Below, in pieces: positions 42,714 to 45,693 of a stretch of DNA of 45,693 nt. The notes under the pieces are model-generated. The model was not told the DNA's origin. It saw only the letters and a program-made list of their open reading frames with translations, and ran no database searches. The stretch covers positions 1 through 45,693 of the forward strand of contig CAJUCD010000008.1 of the NCBI GenBank assembly GCA_910585045.1. Reading direction: 5' to 3'. How positions within the stretch are numbered: the stretch's first letter is position 1; the number at the start of each line of letters is the position of its first letter. The position numbers and the translations under genes are program-made. The stretch is from an uncultured Bacilli bacterium (GTDB lineage: Bacteria > Bacillota_I > Bacilli_A > RF39 > UBA660).

Positions 42714-44494
42714 TGAGTAAAAGTGAAATAGCACCAAAAGGTATGGAATTTAAACCAACAGAATTTACTATAGGTGGCAAATACTGTACAATTATGACTA
42801 TAATTAGCTTTCCAAAAAGCATTTATATAGGATATTTATCTGACATAACTAGTATAAGCGGAGTAAAAGTTTCCATAAAACATATTCCAATTGAATTTAG
42901 TACCTTACAAAAAATGTTAAACAAAGAGATAGCAGATTTAAAAATGCGTTATCAAAGCGAAAGAGATAAAACAACTCAAGAGCGTTTACGCCAAGATTAC
43001 GAATCATTAGAACAATTTATTTCTATGCTTGCTGCTACACAAGCACGTATTTTTGATTTTCAAATGCATTTAATGATTAGTGCAGATTCTAAAGAAGATT
43101 TAGAAATAAAGAAAATGCAAGTACGAACTTATCTTGATGCTTTAGGAATGAGAGGAATTAGTTTAATGTTTGAACAAGAAAAAGTTCTCCAATCTATTAT
43201 TCCTATATTTCCTAAACAAGATATTGAAAATCGTATTGGAACTCCAATACCATCTATCACTTTAGCAGCTATGTATCCGTTTGTTTTTGATAGTATTAAA
43301 GACCCTGGTAATGCAACACTTTTTGGTGTAGATTTCTCAGGTGGTGTAGTTTTATTTAATCAATTTTTATATCAAATAAAAAAAGAACATAACCGAAATA
43401 ACGCTAACATGATTCTTTTAGGAACATCTGGTTCTGGAAAATCAACAGCAGCTAAACTTTTATTGCGTACTCATCTTCGTAATGGCTGCAAAATAGTATG
43501 TATTGATCCAGAAGGCGAACTAGAAGAAATGACTAGAAATTTAGGAGGAGACTTCCTAGATTTAGGTAAAGGCGGCGACTTCGGTATGGTTAATCCTCTT
43601 GAAGTTGTTGTTGATGCTGATGAAGAAGAAATAAGAGATGGTCTAGGCTACACCATCTTAACAAGAACTTTGCAACAGTTAAAAGCTTTTATGAAATATT
43701 TATATCCTGATATTGAAGAAGACGTTTTAACTATGTTTAGTGAAATAGTTCAAGATACATATAAAAGATACAAAATAGATTTTGATACTGATTTTACTAA
43801 TTTAAGAAGTGCAGACTTTCCAACTTTTGATGATGTATATGCTACTATAAAAGGTAAAATTTTATCAATGCCAGATGCAACAAGAGAAAGAGATGTTATT
43901 GAAAGACTTGAGTTAAAAATAAGGCCTTTAACTAAAGAACTACGTTATTATTTTACTGGACATACTACATTAAAATTTGAAAGTGATTATATTGTATTTA
44001 ACATACGAGAACTTATGAATAGTGATGAAAATATTAAAAATGCATTATTCTTTAATATATTAAAGTATGCTTGGGGATTGTGTTTAGATAAAAATATAAA
44101 TACAGTCATGATGGTTGATGAAGCCCACGTTTTATTATCAAGTCGTAATGAACTTGGAGCAGAGTTCTTAGCTCAAATTCAAAGGCGTTCTCGAAAATAC
44201 AATACAGGCACAATTATAATTACTCAACAACCAACTGACTTTGCAGCACCAAATATGATTATTCATGGTAAAGCTATATTCGATAATGCTTCATATTATC
44301 TTGTAATGGGTCTACGTAAACAAGCTGTTGATGATTTAGCAAAATTAATAGATTTAAATGAATCAGAGAAAAATAGTATTAAATACTATAACCAAGGAGA
44401 AGCTTTATTTATATGTGGTAACAGAAGAATGCGTATAAATGTAGTAGTTACTCAAGAAGAATTAGATTCATTTGGTTCTGGTGGTGGATTATAG
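42713..44494 (+). CDS. VirB4-type ATPase, main part
   Basis: 593 residues. It powers assembly of or transport by type IV secretion systems. Residues 1-220 complete the VirB4 N-terminal region; Walker A GTSGSGKS is near 236-243, IDPEGELEEM near 264, Walker B MMVDEAHVLL near 465-474, and RRSRKYNTGTIIITQQPTDF near 489-508 is a typical later motif. It lacks a membrane segment, as expected for a cytoplasmic ATPase. Translation is coupled to the N-terminal gene. The operon ends with a terminator at 44494-44516, then RNA element copy 2. Confidence 0.92.
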   Translation: MSKSEIAPKGMEFKPTEFTIGGKYCTIMTIISFPKSIYIGYLSDITSISGVKVSIKHIPIEFSTLQKMLNKEIADLKMRYQSERDKTTQERLRQDYESLEQFISMLAATQARIFDFQMHLMISADSKEDLEIKKMQVRTYLDALGMRGISLMFEQEKVLQSIIPIFPKQDIENRIGTPIPSITLAAMYPFVFDSIKDPGNATLFGVDFSGGVVLFNQFLYQIKKEHNRNNANMILLGTSGSGKSTAAKLLLRTHLRNGCKIVCIDPEGELEEMTRNLGGDFLDLGKGGDFGMVNPLEVVVDADEEEIRDGLGYTILTRTLQQLKAFMKYLYPDIEEDVLTMFSEIVQDTYKRYKIDFDTDFTNLRSADFPTFDDVYATIKGKILSMPDATRERDVIERLELKIRPLTKELRYYFTGHTTLKFESDYIVFNIRELMNSDENIKNALFFNILKYAWGLCLDKNINTVMMVDEAHVLLSSRNELGAEFLAQIQRRSRKYNTGTIIITQQPTDFAAPNMIIHGKAIFDNASYYLVMGLRKQAVDDLAKLIDLNESEKNSIKYYNQGEALFICGNRRMRINVVVTQEELDSFGSGGGL

Positions 44495-44516
44495 AAGTAT
44501 TTTTTACTTCTTTTTT
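44494..44516 (+). terminator. Terminator after the VirB4 gene
   Basis: GAAGTA / TACTTC stem with a 5-base loop and T6. It ends four bases before RNA element copy 2, so that element needs read-through or an unseen promoter. Confidence 0.75.
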
Positions 44517-44519
44517 CTT

Positions 44520-44789
44520 AGGATTAATCTCTAAATTTAAGTAAGTCTCCGTACATGTGGGATGGCTATAACGCTAGCGTGTTCTTTGTGAATGCGAATG
44601 GCATTCTGAGTAGTGCCGACGTGGACTGGGCTGGAGCAGGTGTGCGCCCAATATCCTTTTAACCATCACATACTAAGTTACAGCAAAGTATAGTAGAATT
44701 AGGATACAAGATTAATCCTTGGAATTGTCCTAAAGATATTGTGTTGATGCTTTAGTTCTTGCAATTAAGGCTATTACAACACTTTTTTT
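44520..44789 (+). ncRNA. Structured RNA element with DGR-like variable cassette, copy 2
   Basis: Same design as the element at 41540. Parts: 5' arm AGGATTAATCT 44520-44530; cassette about 44546-44650, 55% GC, reading SPYMWDGYNASVFFVNANG then GAGVRP; linker; hairpin TTAGGAT 44699-44705 / GTCCTAA 44727-44733, whose loop holds AGATTAATCCT (44709-44719), an exact 11-bp partner of the 5' arm (pseudoknot); terminal hairpin GTGTTG 44741-44746 / CAACAC 44777-44782 around GCTTTAGTT / AATTAAGGC, then T7. Stem bases differ from copy 1 but pairing is kept; loops CTTG and TATTA are kept unchanged. No ribosome binding site; a short frame ends right after the cassette at TAA. Confidence 0.78.
44546..44650 (+). 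other. GC-rich lectin-like cassette inside RNA element copy 2
   Basis: In frame from TCT 44546: framework codons TCT CCG, TGG, GTG TTC, GTG, GGC, CTG, GTG and GGT GTG CGC CC. Variable codons TAC, GAT, GGC, TAT, AAC, GCT, AGC, TTT, AAT, ATT, AGT, GCC and GAC are all NNY. Compared with copy 1 most differences fall in these codons; a few (GGA, GCA, ATG) are not explained by adenine changes. The frame closes at TAA 44658-44660. Confidence 0.65.
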
Positions 44790-44829
44790 ATCTAAAAATA
44801 GACACCATATATAAACAACAAATCATAAT

Positions 44830-44852
44830 TAAAAACCTCCCCAAAGGGAGGA
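44830..44852 (-). terminator. Terminator of the minus-strand surface protein gene
   Basis: On the minus strand CCTCCC / GGGAGG (6 bp, 4-base loop) followed by TTTTTA, 60 bases after the stop codon. Confidence 0.85.
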
Positions 44853-44910
44853 ATTTCAAAATTATATGCTTAAATACTTTAATAAAAATTAAATTTTAAA
44901 TATATATTTT

Positions 44911-45402
44911 TTAATTAATTTTTTTAATACTTAAAGTAGCATTTACACCATTTCCTAAAGTTAAACCAACTGCTAATAATGCTGAAACAGCCATATCTAT
45001 AACATCTCCAGCAGCCAAAGTAACTATTGTGCTACCAGTATAAGTAGAACCTACACCAACAGCAAGAACTCTTGAAATTTCAGTAGAGGGAATATTAGTT
45101 CCATTAACTCTAACAGCTTGAGTTACTGTTGTTCCGATAGCAGCAGAAACATTACTAAAATAATTTATTTCATAAGTTCCAGCTTGAGCTACAGTAATGC
45201 TATTAACAGGCGTGTACGTTGTATTTAAATTAGGCATACTATTAGTAAGTGGTATTTGAGATGCAGAACCAATTACTAAATTAAGGGTTTGTGGTGTATC
45301 ATTATATTTTCCACCATATGCACTAAGCCCATTAGCAGGTCCTGTTGGTCCAGTAGGACCTTGGGGAATTACAAAATCTATTGTATAACCTGTTGGGTTC
45401 AT
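44911..45402 (-). CDS. BclA-like surface protein with short collagen segment
   Basis: 163 residues. A short start is followed by QGPTGPTGPANG, the last few Gly-X-Y triplets of a collagen-like stretch, then a beta-rich domain of about 135 residues with LNLVIGSASQIPL, TYEINYFSNVSAAIGT and IVTLAAGDVIDMAV. This matches the C-terminal trimerising domain of exosporium-like BclA proteins (TNF/C1q-like fold) in Bacillota. No signal peptide is visible. GAAAGGAG is the ribosome binding site. The adjacent gene is another collagen-like protein on the same strand. Confidence 0.78.
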   Translation of the reverse strand: MNPTGYTIDFVIPQGPTGPTGPANGLSAYGGKYNDTPQTLNLVIGSASQIPLTNSMPNLNTTYTPVNSITVAQAGTYEINYFSNVSAAIGTTVTQAVRVNGTNIPSTEISRVLAVGVGSTYTGSTIVTLAAGDVIDMAVSALLAVGLTLGNGVNATLSIKKIN

Positions 45403-45439
45403 AAATTATTCTCCTTTCTTAATATTATTAGTACTTTTA

Positions 45440-45693
45440 CTATACAGGATTTATAGTTACACTAGCTTGTGACCCAGGAGCGCCTGTAGTTACAGTACCA
45501 ACAGCTAAGGTAGGCGCAGGTCCAGTTTCACCAGTCAAGCCTTGAATACCTTGAGGTCCAGTAGGTCCAATAGGTCCTGTACTTCCGGTTGCTCCAGTAG
45601 GTCCAATAGCACCAGTCAAGCCTTGAATACCTTGAGGCCCAGTAGGTCCGATAGGTCCTGTACTTCCGGTTGCTCCAGTAGGTCCAGTAGCAC
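45440..45693 (-). CDS. Collagen-like repeat protein, C-terminal part (5' end outside window)
   Basis: The minus-strand frame is open from the right edge to the TAG at 45440, 84 codons. It encodes uninterrupted Gly-X-Y triplets rich in GPTG, GATG and GIQG, then a short tail GPAPTLAVGTV with TGAPGSQASVTI. Such tails are common in collagen-like surface or exosporium-type proteins of gut Bacillota. The start and any anchoring domain are outside the window. It lies upstream of the BclA-like gene by 37 bases and may share its transcript. Confidence 0.8.
   Translation of the reverse strand, partial: ATGPTGATGSTGPIGPTGPQGIQGLTGAIGPTGATGSTGPIGPTGPQGIQGLTGETGPAPTLAVGTVTTGAPGSQASVTINPV
45532..45693 (-). 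repeat. 81-bp tandem repeat in the collagen-like gene
   Basis: Two nearly identical 81-bp units (27 residues, nine Gly-X-Y triplets) are visible, offset by exactly 81 bases and differing at a few silent sites. Such arrays change copy number by slippage or recombination. Confidence 0.85.

Noticed and set aside
42713..42716. Sequencing frameshift in VirB4
   Set aside because: The upstream frame ends in TAA and the downstream one starts at the overlapping ATG, with no sign of homologous coding in an alternate frame across the joint.
44546..44660. A short protein gene at the second cassette
   Set aside because: The frame is open for about 40 codons only, has no ribosome binding site, its only ATG is inside the variable part, and RNA stems on both sides are conserved with copy 1.
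41540..44789. Calling the elements proven DGR template repeats
   Set aside because: No reverse transcriptase or Avd is visible, and neither cassette differs from the gene at 1-588 only at adenines. The DGR link remains a hypothesis.
41540..44789. Insertion sequence or transposon copies
   Set aside because: No transposase, no target duplications; the inverted 11-bp arms are internal RNA pairings with compensatory G-U changes.
1..45693. tRNA, rRNA or CRISPR array
   Set aside because: No cloverleaf-like sequence with CCA-type ends, no rRNA-like conserved block and no regularly spaced direct repeats were seen.

Overview
The window looks like the chromosome of an AT-rich, low-GC Gram-positive bacterium of the Bacillota, most like the uncultured gut Bacilli or RF39-type lineages (inference from gene content and composition; the exact taxon cannot be fixed here). 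TGA is a normal stop codon: clpB, thyA and the dnaD-like gene end in it, or are read correctly only if it is a stop. The cell makes a wall. murE carries the meso-diaminopimelate DNPR motif and dapF, murC and uppP are present, so this is not a wall-less mollicute. No tRNA, rRNA, CRISPR array or insertion sequence was recognised.

Layout. 1-588 is the C-terminal part of a secreted protein ending in a hypervariable lectin-like segment. 747-3557 is a GNAT / membrane protein / MFS-like operon. 3592-5772 is clpB under a CIRCE operator, followed by a very strong promoter and a likely 66-nt small RNA. 5977-24893 is mostly housekeeping: HD protein, uppP, miaB, mscL, miaA, CCA-adding enzyme, a DnaD-like protein, nth, ftsK, ftsY-ylxM, pyruvate kinase and clpC. 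24909-27359 is a nucleotide cluster (thyA divergent from folA, a nucleoside-kinase-like gene and a deoxyribosyltransferase-like gene). 27360-27943 holds a decayed secreted-protein gene. 27944-35720 carries cystathionine gamma-synthase, dapF, murE, a membrane-anchored unknown, pduL, dus and murC.

35859-44494 is a type IV secretion-like locus. It has two paralogous Cys-rich exported proteins with VirB2-like membrane ends, a VirB6/TrbL-like channel protein with a long soluble tail, an unknown helical protein, a PrgI/VirB3-like protein and a VirB4 ATPase split into two coupled genes. No relaxase or VirD4 is visible. Collagen-like surface protein genes lie on the minus strand at the right edge.

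The most striking signal is a pair of homologous non-coding elements, 41540-41799 and 44520-44789, placed after the two halves of the secretion locus. Each contains a ~105-nt island of about 55% GC in a strongly AT-rich background. The island reads as the same hypervariable lectin-like segment that ends the gene at 1-588, yet it has no start codon, ribosome binding site or gene around it. Variable codons in both are all of the NNY type, as expected from adenine mutagenesis of AAY codons in diversity-generating retroelements (DGRs). Each island is followed by ~100 nt whose stems are kept by compensatory base changes between copies: a pseudoknot that brackets the island, then a terminator hairpin with identical internal loops. 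They look like RNA genes carrying template-like or donor-like copies of a variable domain. No reverse transcriptase or Avd gene is in the window, so whether they are DGR template RNAs acting in trans, silent donors for gene conversion, or something new is open.
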